A model generated the notes under the pieces. It saw nothing but the letters and a program-made list of their open reading frames with translations. It was not told where the DNA came from and ran no database searches. Source: Candidatus Aalborgicola bjergmarkensis (GTDB taxonomy: Bacteria > Pseudomonadota > Gammaproteobacteria > Burkholderiales > Burkholderiaceae_C). From it: a stretch of 64,000 bases of DNA. The DNA is taken from the NCBI GenBank assembly GCA_016708725.1, contig JADJFE010000010.1, positions 1 to 64,000 on the forward strand. Reading direction: 5' to 3'. This document shows, piece by piece, positions 1-8,782 of the stretch; the first letter of the stretch is position 1, and each line of letters starts with the position of its first letter. Position numbers and translations under genes: made by a program.

Positions 1-383
1 AAAGCGCCCCGCCAGCTCATTGATGGTATTCCATGCAATAGTCCCAGAGCTGGCTATCTTGCCGGTGCCGGTGCCAACCAATGAGCACCAGATTAACGGC
101 GCGACGGCAAACTCTTAGTCGGGAAGACCGAGGATTTTGTTGCCCCATTCACTCGGCTTTGGCGATCAAGGAAGGTGTCGATCGTCCATTGCCAGGGCAG
201 GTGTTGCCTGCGCCAACCGATTGACCAGTAATGAGCGTCCCCGCTGAAACGAAGACCTAACGCTTTAGCGGGCGTTGACCACCCTCTGCGGGAAGAGGTG
301 CCATTGACGCTCAGCGCGATCAAGTTCGCTCTAGCAACACGCGCCACGCCTTTGAATTTCAACTCCGTTAGCAATGCGTGCAA
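1..383 (-). pseudogene. IstB-like ATPase fragment (IS21 helper), frameshifted, cut by window edge
   Basis: The N-terminal part matches the start of IstB-type helper ATPases (HALLTELKFKG, then LPWQWTIDTF). After a frameshift, bases 1-92 read in another frame as NLVLIG followed by a Walker A-like GTGTGK, which is the position of the P-loop in IstB. The intermediate stop and the frame change show the gene is broken. In IS21 elements the ATPase binds DNA and helps the IstA transposase choose its target. The gene follows IstA on the same strand, as expected. Confidence 0.65.
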
Positions 384-464
384 GGCCTCACGCGGGGTCG
401 GGGTCGCTGTCGTTTTGGTTTGCTCATCGTCCTTATCATCCGGTTCATTGGGGAGGTTGTCATG

Positions 465-1848
465 AACGCGCTCACCCTAAGCGCAAAGAAGTCGCCTGCC
501 ACACGGCGCACACCACGGACTCCAGTCAGGTCAAATCAAACAGACCGTACTTGAGCGCCGCTCCAGCGCTGCTGAACGGCCGCTGGGTAGGTCCGTTTAA
601 TCTCGGCAGCAGTCGGTTCAGTGCCCGTGTACCACGCCCATTGAGGTGCTTGAGCGACGCTGTGACGTACGCATCAAGAACAGGAGATTGACCACACAAC
701 AACCTGCGCCTGCCTTAGCGAAGGCTGGCGAGGCGTGCGTTTGGTATGGTGTGATGCCCGGGCAAGGTGGAGCACGCATCACGCACACCCGCAAACGGGG
801 ATGACTGGCCACCTGGAGTGCGTTTGTAATGAATCTCCGATACTGGCGTAATGCTTGTGCACCCGTCACCGTCCCCACTCACCAGCCGTTCAGGTGTCGA
901 TACCCGGTTGCGTGTCGACGCTGACAAACCGTACAAGTCCACCACCCGCTCAAACACCTCGTAGACTGCTGGCAAGACGATTGACAGGCTGGTGAGGTAA
1001 GGCTTCTCCATCACGTACGCCACCTCAGGTGCCATGCCCAGACTGCGTTTTGGCTTGGCATTGGCCACTTCAACGCACCACTTGAGCGCCTGTGCGTTCA
1101 AGTCATCGAAAGAGCTAAAACTGCGCCCAGGCAGGAAGTTGTCCTCAACCCATGCCAAGGGCGCTCGATTCTGGCTTTGCGATCCAGGGTCATTGACACG
1201 GTGTGCCATAAACTTGAAGCCCAGGGCGCGTGCAAAGGCGGCCATCTCTGGTGCGAATACCGCATCAGGCCCAGCACCACCAGCGAGAATGACGCTGGTA
1301 TTGTCGATCACGCAAAGTGGGCAAGTGCCGTCCATGAACTGGGCTGCGCGCAACAAGAAGTCCTTGGCCTCAAAGCGGGTAAATCGTGGGTAGTACCAGA
1401 TAAACAAACGCCGCGAGTACGCCAAGGTCAGACCTGCACACTGGGCGGTAATGCTCTTGCCCGCCACCTCCATCTTATGGGGCGATGTGTCGTGCTGCAT
1501 CTCCTGGCCGGGCTCGAAGTGGTATTCGCCGGAGCGCTTGGGTGGTTGGCGCAGTTCAGCTTGGCGCACCCAGCGCGTGAGGGTGCTGTAGGGCGGGTGC
1601 AGCTTGTACTCATCAGCCAGTATCTGGGCCATACGCACGGCGTTACCTTTGGCTCTGGCATAGACTTCGGTGAGTTGTTGTTGGGTGACCTCATTCACCA
1701 GGTGGGCAGGTGTTTGCACGCCTTGTGGCTCGCGCAGGATGCCTCGCACGGTGTTGCGCGAGAGATGCAGCACCCGGCTGATTTCACGTAAACCTGTGCT
1801 CTGTTGGTGCAAGGTGAGCACACTGGCACGAATATCTATCGGGGTCAT
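465..1848 (-). pseudogene. IstA-like IS21-family transposase, frameshifted near its 3' end
   Basis: The start at 1848 (ATG, overlapping the preceding stop as ATGA) gives an N-terminal helix-turn-helix (IDIRASVLTLHQQSTGLREI) followed by a DDE integrase core: D in MQHDTSPHKM, D in CVIDNTSVI and E in LAWVEDNFLPGRSF. The residue context around the third acidic position (NRAPLAWVED) is altered from the usual RVE-type sequence. The frame stops at 715, but typical IstA C-terminal sequence (GRGTRALNRLL, then KYGLFDL and VAGDFFAL) continues in another frame down to about 470. It is therefore a broken gene rather than a short one. Confidence 0.7.
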
Positions 1849-2798
1849 GGCACCAGCCTGGTAAGTTCGTTGTTCACTTGTTCCAGCGCTACATGCAGGC
1901 GCAGACACGCGCCCTTTAGCGTTGGTTCCAACGGGGCGGTCAGTGGCACCAGGCGTCGGTGTGCGCGTTGCAGCAGTGCTTGCAGGTAACCCAGCTCAGC
2001 AGCCACCTCACGTTCAGGTCCGCCCCGCAGGTCTTTGGCAATGCTCTGGCTTTGTCTCTCGTTCAAGCTGTCGATAAACAGGCGTGGGTGTTCCACCATG
2101 CGTTGGCGCTGCGTGTGTTGGGCGGCTTGCAGTGGCTAAACCAGGCTTGCAGTTCACGCGTACTTAAGTGGTCGCTTGCCATGCTGGCCAGTAGTTGACT
2201 GGCATGCTCGCTGTTGGCGCGCGCCAACGGGGCCACAATGCGTGAGCCCGCCCAACTCGATATGCCCCCACTGCGCACCGCCTGCACCAGGTCCTGGGAC
2301 AGTGCCCCAGTAGTACCAAGCGGCGCTGTACCCAGCTCACATCACGGGCGCATTGACGTGCAGCTTCGCGCTGACTCAGGCCGAGGAGTCGATCAGCTCG
2401 CGCAGCATGAGGGCTTCCTCCATGGGGTCAAATGCCCCGCGAGAACGAGTGGGCCAGCATCTGTGCCAGCGCAGGCCCCACCGGGCAGTGCCAGCATTGC
2501 ACCAGGGCGGTGTCTGCGCCCAGTCGCTTGAGCGCGCTCAGGCGCCGGTAGCCGTCAATCAGTACCAGGGCACCACTGTCTTGGTCGTCAGCGGCAATGC
2601 ACGCTACCAGTTGTCCGCTTGTGCGTATCGATTCAGTCAGTCGCTGCACTGCCGCCGTATCGGCGATGCGGGTGGCCTCAAAGCGCAGCTCCAGGCGGTG
2701 TAAATCGACTTGTCTTGCGCCAACGTACCCGCCCACACTTTGTTCATGAGCGCCAAAGCCATGGGTGTTGCTGGTCTGGCTTTCAAGGAGTCGGTCAT
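1845..2798 (-). pseudogene. ParB-like domain protein of the IS21-like element, multiply frameshifted
   Basis: From ATG 2798 (AAGGA 7 bases upstream) the frame begins MTDSLKARPATP. It shifts into a second frame carrying a ParB/sulfiredoxin-like core (TESIRTSGQLV, then VLIDGYRRLSALKRLGAD). It shifts again through 2287-2063 (STRELQAWFSHCKPP) and ends in a third frame (NERQSQSIAKDLRGGPERE). The last frame ends with TGA overlapping the IstA ATG. The GYRRL segment corresponds to the usual GERRL box of ParB N-domains. In an intact element it probably bound DNA, but its role in transposition is not known to me. Confidence 0.6.
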
Positions 2799-2858
2799 GG
2801 GTAATTCCTTGTCTTTTATGGGTCGAAAATCGGTTCACTCGTTGCCCGCAGCAGCCGA

Positions 2859-3256
2859 CTACGGCGAACTCCGCTCGCCACCAGGGCGCGCGCACCAGTG
2901 GCAATGCCCCGCTGGTGTCGGCTTGGACAGTTGCGCTGGCTTCACATCGAGCTGTGGTGGTAGTAAATCACCCGCACAGGCTTCTTGGGAAGGCCCTGAT
3001 GAGTCACTATTTTTTGGAGGCAGTTCCTGCTCTCGCTGGCGTAGGCGTAATCGTTGTTGACGACGGGCGTGGTTGCAGCGTCCGACACGGCTGCTTTGAT
3101 ATATCCTGAGGCTCTGCGTTGACTGGCTAGACGTGCCTGTTTGCGACACTCAGCGCTGCAGTAGCGCTGACCTCGGTCACAAGGCGTACACACTAGCACT
3201 TCGGTTTGACAGCACGCACATTGCAGCGTGCGTCCACTGCTCAATGCAGCTTGCAT
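2859..3256 (-). pseudogene. Small Cys-rich (Zn-finger) protein of the IS21-like element, frameshifted
   Basis: ATG 3256 has a good ribosome site (AGGAG, 6-base spacing). The N-terminal 45 residues contain three cysteine pairs: CACC, CTPC and RYCSAECRKQAR, typical of a treble-clef-like zinc site. The expected basic segment (SRVGRCNHARRQQRLRLRQR) lies in a neighbouring frame between 3110 and 3030, and the downstream part returns to the first frame (KIVTHQGLPKKP). At least two indels have broken it. It sits first in the four-gene cluster. Confidence 0.55.
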
Positions 3257-3259
3257 TCA

Positions 3260-3703
3260 GCGCTCCTGTTGGAGCCTCAAATGGACACCTCGAAAGTCGA
3301 TCCGTGGTTCATGCTCACAGCACATTCAGCACTGGACATTGATCACGACTGGGGACAATAATTGGGTGCGCACTCGTGGCTGATACGGGTGGGGCGCGCT
3401 AGCCGAAATCACTTGTTCGGGTCGAAAGCGGTTGGTGCGCCCGTTCTTCATTACATCTGCGTTTTACACGCTTGTCGGGCGCAGTGCCAATTCATAGTCT
3501 TGGCAGACCACCAACTATCCGTACCCACATTGACCAAGCCTGCCTTTGTCAAACGATATCTTGAGTCTGGACAACGAATTAATTCAAGCAATGGCGGTTG
3601 ACATACGCAAGAACGTCAGCCTCAGGCATTCATCCAAGAGCTGTGGGTTCGTCTATCACCACATGCCAACGTACTCTCAGCCAAAGTCTGTGGGTCAATT
3701 CCA
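3260..3703. other. Gene-free spacer at the edge of the decayed element
   Basis: About 440 bases without a supportable gene. Short open frames occur on the plus strand but none has a ribosome site or a recognisable motif. It probably contains the lost right end of the IS21-like element; I could not find a convincing terminal inverted repeat. Confidence 0.5.
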
Positions 3704-4063
3704 ATGAGCAGGGGTGGGTCAATTTCCGTGAGCGCCAAAGCCCGTATCGTGATCTCTTTGGCATCCGGTTTGGAGATTGCCTTTTCTGCGCGTGACGTGC
3801 AAGGATTGGAGAACGCTCGCCCGAACGATCTTACCGATGCAGAAATAAGCCCTTCTGGCTTAGGAGTGCATTTTCCGAAACTTGATGTCGATCTCTACAT
3901 TCCAGCGCTTTTAGAGGGGTTTCTTGGGTCTCGGAATTGGATGGCGTCGCAGATGGGCAGAGTGGGCGGCAGTGCTTCCACAGCAGATAAGGCTGCAGCT
4001 GCGCGCAAGAACGGCAAACTTGGTGGCAGACCCAAAAAAACCGGAATCGTAGCAGCTGCGTAA
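3704..4063 (+). CDS. DUF2442 domain protein
   Basis: The 119-residue product has the hallmark block of DUF2442 proteins: AEISPSGLGVHFPKLDVDLY, then IPALLEGFLGSRNWM, and a C-terminal GKLGGRPKK tail after an alanine/lysine-rich helix. DUF2442 genes often sit beside DUF4160 genes in small toxin-antitoxin-like pairs, but no partner is visible here. The start is uncertain because no clear ribosome site precedes ATG 3704; an internal GTG at 3730 is possible. The upstream partner may have been lost with the decayed element to the left. Confidence 0.6.
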   Translation: MSRGGSISVSAKARIVISLASGLEIAFSARDVQGLENARPNDLTDAEISPSGLGVHFPKLDVDLYIPALLEGFLGSRNWMASQMGRVGGSASTADKAAAARKNGKLGGRPKKTGIVAAA

Positions 4064-4114
4064 AGAAAAAGGCTCTTTGGATGTTCTGCGGTGCTGTGGA
4101 CGGGGTTATTGTTG

Positions 4115-4153
4115 CTATACTATCAATAGCTGCAACCGCACATCCCACGGGGG
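4115..4153 (+). repeat. Dispersed repeat copy 1 (AATAGC-N5-CCGCACGTTCCAC family)
   Basis: Reads CTATACTATCAATAGCTGCA followed by ACCGCACATCCCACGGGGG. It aligns with the copies at 16679, 37784, 43583 and 44133, although CACATCC replaces CACGTTC. It marks the left boundary of the membrane-protein remnant that follows. Confidence 0.55.
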
Positions 4154-4260
4154 ATAGAGGCTTATTTGATGCCTTATTTGTGGCCAAAAATATGCCACAA
4201 AGGCTTGCAAGAGGGTTTCGCATCGCAGTTTTTGCATGTGTAATATCACGGGCAATATGA

Positions 4261-4494
4261 AATTCCAGCGCAAAGCCACCAGCAGCCCCTCTCTCGGGCA
4301 GCACGGGTGAGGAAGGCGGGCACGACTGGATTTACCTTTTTTCCAGCATGGGACTGCTGCCCAAGGCACAAATCATCGGCAGCATGACCCACAAGCTGGG
4401 CGCACTGGTGACGATGCTGGCGCTGGCCTGGGGCGCGTGGCTACTGCGGCTCATTATGGAAAAAATGGCAAAAACAGCTGGCGCAATTTTTTGA
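4261..4494 (+). pseudogene. C-terminal remnant of an integral membrane protein
   Basis: After an in-frame TGA at 4258 a plus-strand frame runs to TGA 4492-4494. It reads as a convincing membrane-protein tail: GHDWIYLFSSMGLLPKAQII, then a hydrophobic segment ALVTMLALAWGAWLL. There is no plausible start, and the frame overlaps the end of the convergent HDOD gene by about 40 bases. I cannot name the family. Loss of the 5' part probably came with the rearrangement at the dispersed repeat just upstream. Confidence 0.35.
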
Positions 4495-5743
4495 CGACGG
4501 CCAGTTCTTCCTGGTTGATGAGGTCGTCGGAATCCCAGTCACAGTACATCAGGCCGCAGACGCGGCTGTTGGCTATGGGCAGGACGATAAATTTGTTCAC
4601 ATGCGGTAGCAGACCCGTATAGCCGTCAGGCAGCGCCGATGCCTTGAGTTTGGATACATCGGCAATGGAAACATCCACATTGTTTTTAATGACTGCATGG
4701 AATGCCGTAGGCTTGAATTCGGCCGATAGCCGCAACTTGCTTTTGAGCTCGTCAATACCTTTGCCGTAGCCGTAGCGCACACCAAAATCACCTGATCGGG
4801 TAAGCATAAAAAGCAGGCAGTGTGCGGTTTTGAGGGTCTGGCTTAGTTCGGCAAACATGGCTGCGGCGAGTTCTTCTGCCGTTTTGAATCTGGCTTCGGT
4901 GAGTGCACTTAATAAATCACTGAGCACAGTCTGTCTGGAGTTGGGATGTGTGGAGTTTTCTTGGGCAGCAGCGGCAACATCCTGGAGTTTGCGGGCAATC
5001 AATGTCGCGAGTCTGGAAGTGTCGACACCCGGAAGCTTGAGTTCGCATACGAGTTGATTGACCTCTTGTTCCTTGCCCTGCAGGATCAATGCGGATACTG
5101 TATTGGAAAATTTGGCAACCCCTACCAGGGTCGGGTCACCACTGCCATCAATGATGGAGATGATCGCGGTGGGCAATCTCCAGCGTTTGGCGACTGCGGC
5201 TCCGACTTGCGGCAATGTCATTCCCATCACATCGGTGGCGGCCACATCGGGCTCCATTCCGGAGGCGATTTTTTTTGCAATGGTGGCGGATTCGTCTGGC
5301 AGGTACCTGGCAGTCATCAGACTGCCCAACTCGTACATCAATGCGGCAATGGATACATCTTCGGTTTGATCCGCACACACGTTGCGCGCCAACTCCGAGG
5401 CCAGAAGGGTTTTTGCAAGACCATGCTCATTCTCCATTTCGGCCGCTGTCACCATGGCGGTGCTCAAGACCACATGCAGCAGAGCATCAGCCCCCAGCAT
5501 GTTCAAGGCCGAAGTGACGGAGGATGTGCCATCCGCAAAAGGTGCGTACATCGCTGAGTTGGCCAGTTTGAGCACTTTTTGCGTCAGGGAAAAATCTTCA
5601 ATGATGTGGATGGCCACATCGCGATGACCCTTTTTTTCGTCATGTAGGGCACTTAGCACCGACCTGACCGCATTTTCCAGTGCTGGTATGCCCTTGTTAC
5701 TGCGCATGGCAGCAAATAATTTGTCTAACATGGGTGCGCTCAT
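4454..5743 (-). CDS. HDOD-domain signalling protein with C-terminal GAF-like domain
   Basis: The 429-residue product has an N-terminal HDOD domain (about residues 10-220; IPALENAVRSVL, then a helical core with FSLTQKVLKLANSAMYAP). This is a non-catalytic relative of HD-GYP: the metal-binding HD pair is replaced (ALMYELGS). Residues 285-429 resemble a GAF domain (FKTAEELAAAMFAELSQTL, then NKFIVLPIANSRVCGLMY). The start at 5743 lies one base after the stop of the upstream GGDEF-EAL gene, so the two are an operon. Such proteins usually act as c-di-GMP-linked or stress-signalling scaffolds; the target here is unknown. Confidence 0.8.
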   Translation of the reverse strand: MSAPMLDKLFAAMRSNKGIPALENAVRSVLSALHDEKKGHRDVAIHIIEDFSLTQKVLKLANSAMYAPFADGTSSVTSALNMLGADALLHVVLSTAMVTAAEMENEHGLAKTLLASELARNVCADQTEDVSIAALMYELGSLMTARYLPDESATIAKKIASGMEPDVAATDVMGMTLPQVGAAVAKRWRLPTAIISIIDGSGDPTLVGVAKFSNTVSALILQGKEQEVNQLVCELKLPGVDTSRLATLIARKLQDVAAAAQENSTHPNSRQTVLSDLLSALTEARFKTAEELAAAMFAELSQTLKTAHCLLFMLTRSGDFGVRYGYGKGIDELKSKLRLSAEFKPTAFHAVIKNNVDVSIADVSKLKASALPDGYTGLLPHVNKFIVLPIANSRVCGLMYCDWDSDDLINQEELAVVKKLRQLFLPFFP

Positions 5744-5744
5744 G

Positions 5745-7376
5745 CTACCGCCTGGAGAGTGGAGTGATGCACTTCATCAGTGCATCGGCAGGCATGGGTT
5801 TGCCCAGTAAATAGCCCTGAATAATGTTGCACCCGGAGTGCGTGAGAAAGGCAAACTGGTCCTCGGTCTCCACCCCTTCGGCAACCACTTTCAAATCAAT
5901 ACTATGTGCCAGGTTGATCATGGCCGTGATGAGCTTTTTGTTGGTCAATGTTTCAGCGGATTGGTGTTCAATAGCGCGAAGAAACGCCTTGTCAATCTTT
6001 ATGCTCGAAACCGGCAGGCGTGTCAAATAGGCCAGGCTGGAAAATCCGGTGCCAAAATCATCAATTGAAAACCGAATCCCCTTTTCGCGCAAATTGGCCA
6101 AGGCGCGCTCGGTTTTTTCCTGGCTGTGCATCAGCGTGGATTCGGTAATCTCCAGGATCAGCCGGTTTGGAGCAATGCCGGTTTCTGCAATGGCCTCCAG
6201 CACCAGTCTGTCAAATTGGTCACTCCCGAATTGCACCGGCGAGACGTTGACGGACATGACAAAGTCCGGCATCCGTTCATGAATTTTTCTAAGTTGGTGG
6301 CAGGCATAACGCAGCGCCCAGCGTCCCAAAAACGACATCAGTCCAGCCTCTTCTGCAATCGGGATGAACTGGTCGGGGCCTACCCGGCCAAAGTCGCGGC
6401 TTGTCCAGCGCATCAGCGCCTCGGCACCGATGACATTGCGCTGCATGTCAAACTGGGGCTGGTATTCCATATAGAACTCCCCCTCTTCAATGCCGTTGTG
6501 GATCGCAGCATTGATCGAGAAGTCCACACTTTCGCTGCTTTTTGCAAACACGCTGACGCGATTTTTTCCGCCATTTTTGGCGTGGTACATAGCGGTGTCG
6601 GCGTGTTTGAGCAGCGTGGCGTAGTCGTCGCCATGCTCGGGAAAACCGGCAATACCGATGCTCACGCCCAGATATGTATTGTGGGGAGCTGTCTCGTAGG
6701 GCCTCGCAATGGCAAACAAAACGCTGTTCATAGCTTCTTTCGCGGCGCTGGCATCCTTTTCCTTTAGTATCAGTACAAATTCATCGCCGCCTAGTCGCGC
6801 CAGAATATCTTGCGGGCCTATGGCTTTCAACAGGCGTTTGGCGGTTTCGATCAATACCGCATCACCAATGGCGTGGCCGTATGTATCGTTCACCTTTTTG
6901 AAGCCATCCAGATCGAGCAAAGCCACGGAAAACGGGCCTACGCTGTCGTTGATGTGTTGTTCAACCGCACATTTTACAAATGCGCGGTTGGGTAGACCGG
7001 TAAGGCTATCGTGCTCAGCGGCATGGCGAAACGATGTGTCGTCGGTCTTCCAGGCAGAGATGTCGATCAGGCACATCACGTACTGGCGCACTGCTGCAAG
7101 TTGGTAGCTTCTGATGTTGACCCAATTTTCCTTGCCTCTCCTAAGCAAGCGCACATCACAGGTAAAAGTGTCCGGAGTGCCCTTGCAGGCCGTCATGAAA
7201 CGTTCTACATCGGCAGGATGCAACATGTCGACAAAACTCTTGGGTACGCGGGCGCTATCGGCAGATGCGCTGTCGCCGAGCCAGCGCTGGCCGGGCTCGG
7301 ATATAAATTTGATGTTGAAATCCGCGTCCACGCGAAAAACGGCGTCCAGAACGCGATCCAGTGTTGGAGATGTCAT
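5745..7376 (-). CDS. PAS-GGDEF-EAL c-di-GMP synthase/phosphodiesterase
   Basis: This 543-residue cytosolic protein has a PAS domain (about 8-115), a GGDEF domain (about 120-280) and an EAL domain (about 290-540). The cyclase active site RLGGDEF is intact. The EAL domain keeps GAEALMRW, NVSPVQF, the DDFGTGFSSL loop and VVAEGVETEDQ, so both activities are plausible. No membrane segment is visible. A GA-rich ribosome site (GAGGGAGC) precedes ATG 7376. It is the first gene of a two-gene unit with the HDOD protein, suggesting a shared c-di-GMP circuit sensed through the PAS domain. Confidence 0.9.
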   Translation of the reverse strand: MTSPTLDRVLDAVFRVDADFNIKFISEPGQRWLGDSASADSARVPKSFVDMLHPADVERFMTACKGTPDTFTCDVRLLRRGKENWVNIRSYQLAAVRQYVMCLIDISAWKTDDTSFRHAAEHDSLTGLPNRAFVKCAVEQHINDSVGPFSVALLDLDGFKKVNDTYGHAIGDAVLIETAKRLLKAIGPQDILARLGGDEFVLILKEKDASAAKEAMNSVLFAIARPYETAPHNTYLGVSIGIAGFPEHGDDYATLLKHADTAMYHAKNGGKNRVSVFAKSSESVDFSINAAIHNGIEEGEFYMEYQPQFDMQRNVIGAEALMRWTSRDFGRVGPDQFIPIAEEAGLMSFLGRWALRYACHQLRKIHERMPDFVMSVNVSPVQFGSDQFDRLVLEAIAETGIAPNRLILEITESTLMHSQEKTERALANLREKGIRFSIDDFGTGFSSLAYLTRLPVSSIKIDKAFLRAIEHQSAETLTNKKLITAMINLAHSIDLKVVAEGVETEDQFAFLTHSGCNIIQGYLLGKPMPADALMKCITPLSRR

Positions 7377-7521
7377 GTGTGCGCTGCTCCCTCGTGAAAG
7401 CCTTCAAACGGATACCGAACTCATCTGGCAGCTCGCAGTATCACATATCAGGCAGATGAAGGATCCAGCAGCCCTGTCCCGGCAATTCCAAATTTGACTT
7501 TACCCTGTAGTCAGGAGTGCT

Positions 7522-7605
7522 TTACGCGAGAACTTCGTACACCTCTTTGGCCGAGGCCTTGACATCAAATGCAAAGTCCATTTTTTGATTGACAGTGATA
7601 GACAT
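7522..7605 (-). pseudogene. 27-codon start fragment of an SRPBCC/START-like gene
   Basis: A short frame with its own ribosome site (AAGGACA, 5 bases before ATG 7605) encodes MSITVNQKMDFAFDVKASAK followed by EVYEVLA and then TAA. This pattern (TVN, FDVKA, VYEVLA) is how some SRPBCC/polyketide-cyclase-like proteins begin. The body of the domain is missing, so it is either a truncated gene or a new small ORF kept because it is still translatable. It follows the 90-residue gene at 7681 on the same strand. Confidence 0.4.
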
Positions 7606-7680
7606 GGCTTGTCCTTTCCGAGATATTTATTGAACGAATGCGCTTGCGCTCAATTGGGCGCAGCGCATTTGCCAGATTAA

Positions 7681-7953
7681 TCAAGCTGACGTCTCTTTTG
7701 CATCTTCTTGACCGAGCATACGCGCTGCGATCTCGCCAACCTTCATGTTGACCAGTCGAATCGATTCATAGACGTTCCCGGTCGAACGGTTGAGGATTTC
7801 CTTCGAACCTTTAGCAATATTCTCAAGCGGTGTGATTTGAGCTAAAAAATCCAGAGGCATGCTTTCCAGGCGCTTGTGAACATCTTCGATGCTTGTAGCG
7901 CCCTTGTCGATTGATTCCTGCACGAACTTCTGCATTGCATTGAGCATTTCCAT
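7681..7953 (-). CDS. Small helical protein, phasin-like character, unknown function
   Basis: I chose ATG 7953, which follows GGAG at a 6-base spacing; an upstream ATG at 8010 has no ribosome site. The 90-residue product is predicted mostly helical and amphipathic (MLNAMQKFVQESIDKGATSI, then VYESIRLVNMKVGEIAARML). Size and composition recall small phasin-like or regulatory proteins, but I do not recognise a family. It may be co-transcribed with the SRPBCC fragment downstream. A perfect palindrome at 8045-8069 lies about 90 bases upstream and could control it. Confidence 0.6.
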   Translation of the reverse strand: MEMLNAMQKFVQESIDKGATSIEDVHKRLESMPLDFLAQITPLENIAKGSKEILNRSTGNVYESIRLVNMKVGEIAARMLGQEDAKETSA

Positions 7954-8044
7954 TTTTTTCTCCAGTGAGTTTAGACAATTTGTAGCAATCGAATGGTTGT
8001 TGCCACGCACTCAGTATAGGTTTCGACCAGACCAAAGTACAGGA

Positions 8045-8069
8045 AATTAGTAGACAACCGTTACTAATT
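8045..8069. promoter_or_regulatory. Operator-like palindrome in an AT-rich divergent intergenic region
   Basis: AATTAGTA and TACTAATT form a perfect 8-bp inverted repeat around a 9-base spacer. It sits in the 343-base gap (7954-8296) between the divergent genes at 7681 and 8297. Apart from this site the gap is AT-rich and holds no gene. The arrangement fits a dimeric regulator site acting on one or both genes, which is inference. Confidence 0.45.
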
Positions 8070-8296
8070 AAAAACTGTTTATATTCAATATGTTACATTC
8101 ATTTTTTTCGACTAACAATGAATGAAACAAAATTATCAGTGCTCATTCGTACACAAATATGACAAGCCTGTCTGGCAGACTAACATGACCCAACGCACGC
8201 AACCTCTGCGACGCTTATCTGAAATCTGGTGGCATGAATCATCCAAGGAACAATTGGAGGACAATGGCATATCGGAATATTGAACAGGAGCGAAAA

Positions 8297-8587
8297 ATGA
8301 AGGACGAAACTGGAGCCCGTATCGCTGTTACCAAGCCCAAGCGTGAAAATTTCAAAACCGATGATGATTTCGGTGAGGCTTACGCCTACTGGATGAGCTC
8401 TAAAGGGAAAAATCCGGTTGCACAAACGCCTTCCCCCATTGCGCCCATCTATTCAACTCCCGTGTCAAAGCCCGTACAGGTGGCAAACACGCCTGGCCCT
8501 GGCAAACGGATGCCTGTTCGGATCGAGGCCGAGCGAGACTTCTGGAATCAAAGTACCAAGCTACGGTTTCAGAGGGGAAAATCTTAG
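8297..8587 (+). CDS. Hypothetical protein, 96 aa
   Basis: ATG 8297 is preferred over an in-frame ATG at 8234 because it follows AGGAG with a 6-base spacing. The product is hydrophilic: an acidic/aromatic N-terminal stretch (KTDDDFGEAYAYWMSSKGKN), a proline/valine-rich linker, and a basic C-terminus (ERDFWNQSTKLRFQRGKS). There is no signal peptide and no recognised domain. It appears monocistronic. Low-complexity composition suggests a disordered protein. Confidence 0.5.
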   Translation: MKDETGARIAVTKPKRENFKTDDDFGEAYAYWMSSKGKNPVAQTPSPIAPIYSTPVSKPVQVANTPGPGKRMPVRIEAERDFWNQSTKLRFQRGKS

Positions 8588-8782
8588 GAAATCTTAGGGA
8601 TGTGGCAAAAATAACTCTCCAGGAGTCAAATTCCTTTGAGTCAGTAGTTTTCTTCCCACCCGAATGGTTTGGACGTTGTCGGTGTAGGTGTAGTTGGGCA
8701 GGGTCTGATCACGGGTCACAGCTTTTGAAAGCTGTCTTCGCACATTTCACGGACTCTACAGCCATTTTTCCCAATATTTTTT

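Larger units (their letters stand above)
1..3360 (-). mobile_element. Decayed IS21-like element, four genes
   Basis: All coding remnants run leftwards in the order Zn-finger protein, ParB-like protein, IstA-type DDE transposase, IstB-type ATPase. The last two are the defining pair of IS21 elements; the first two are accessory. Every gene carries at least one frameshift, so the element is dead. It continues past the left window edge. I could not define the right terminus; 3360 is only an approximate limit just upstream of the Zn-finger gene. Family assignment rests on my reading of the protein motifs. Confidence 0.7.

Noticed and set aside
374..691. Plus-strand frame opposite the IstA/IstB junction
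   Set aside because: The minus strand in this stretch reads as the frameshifted IstA C-terminus (KYGLFDL, VAGDFFAL), so the plus frame is a shadow.
4437..4622. Small plus-strand genes inside the HDOD gene
   Set aside because: The minus-strand HDOD/GAF frame is continuous and motif-rich; the plus frames have no ribosome sites.
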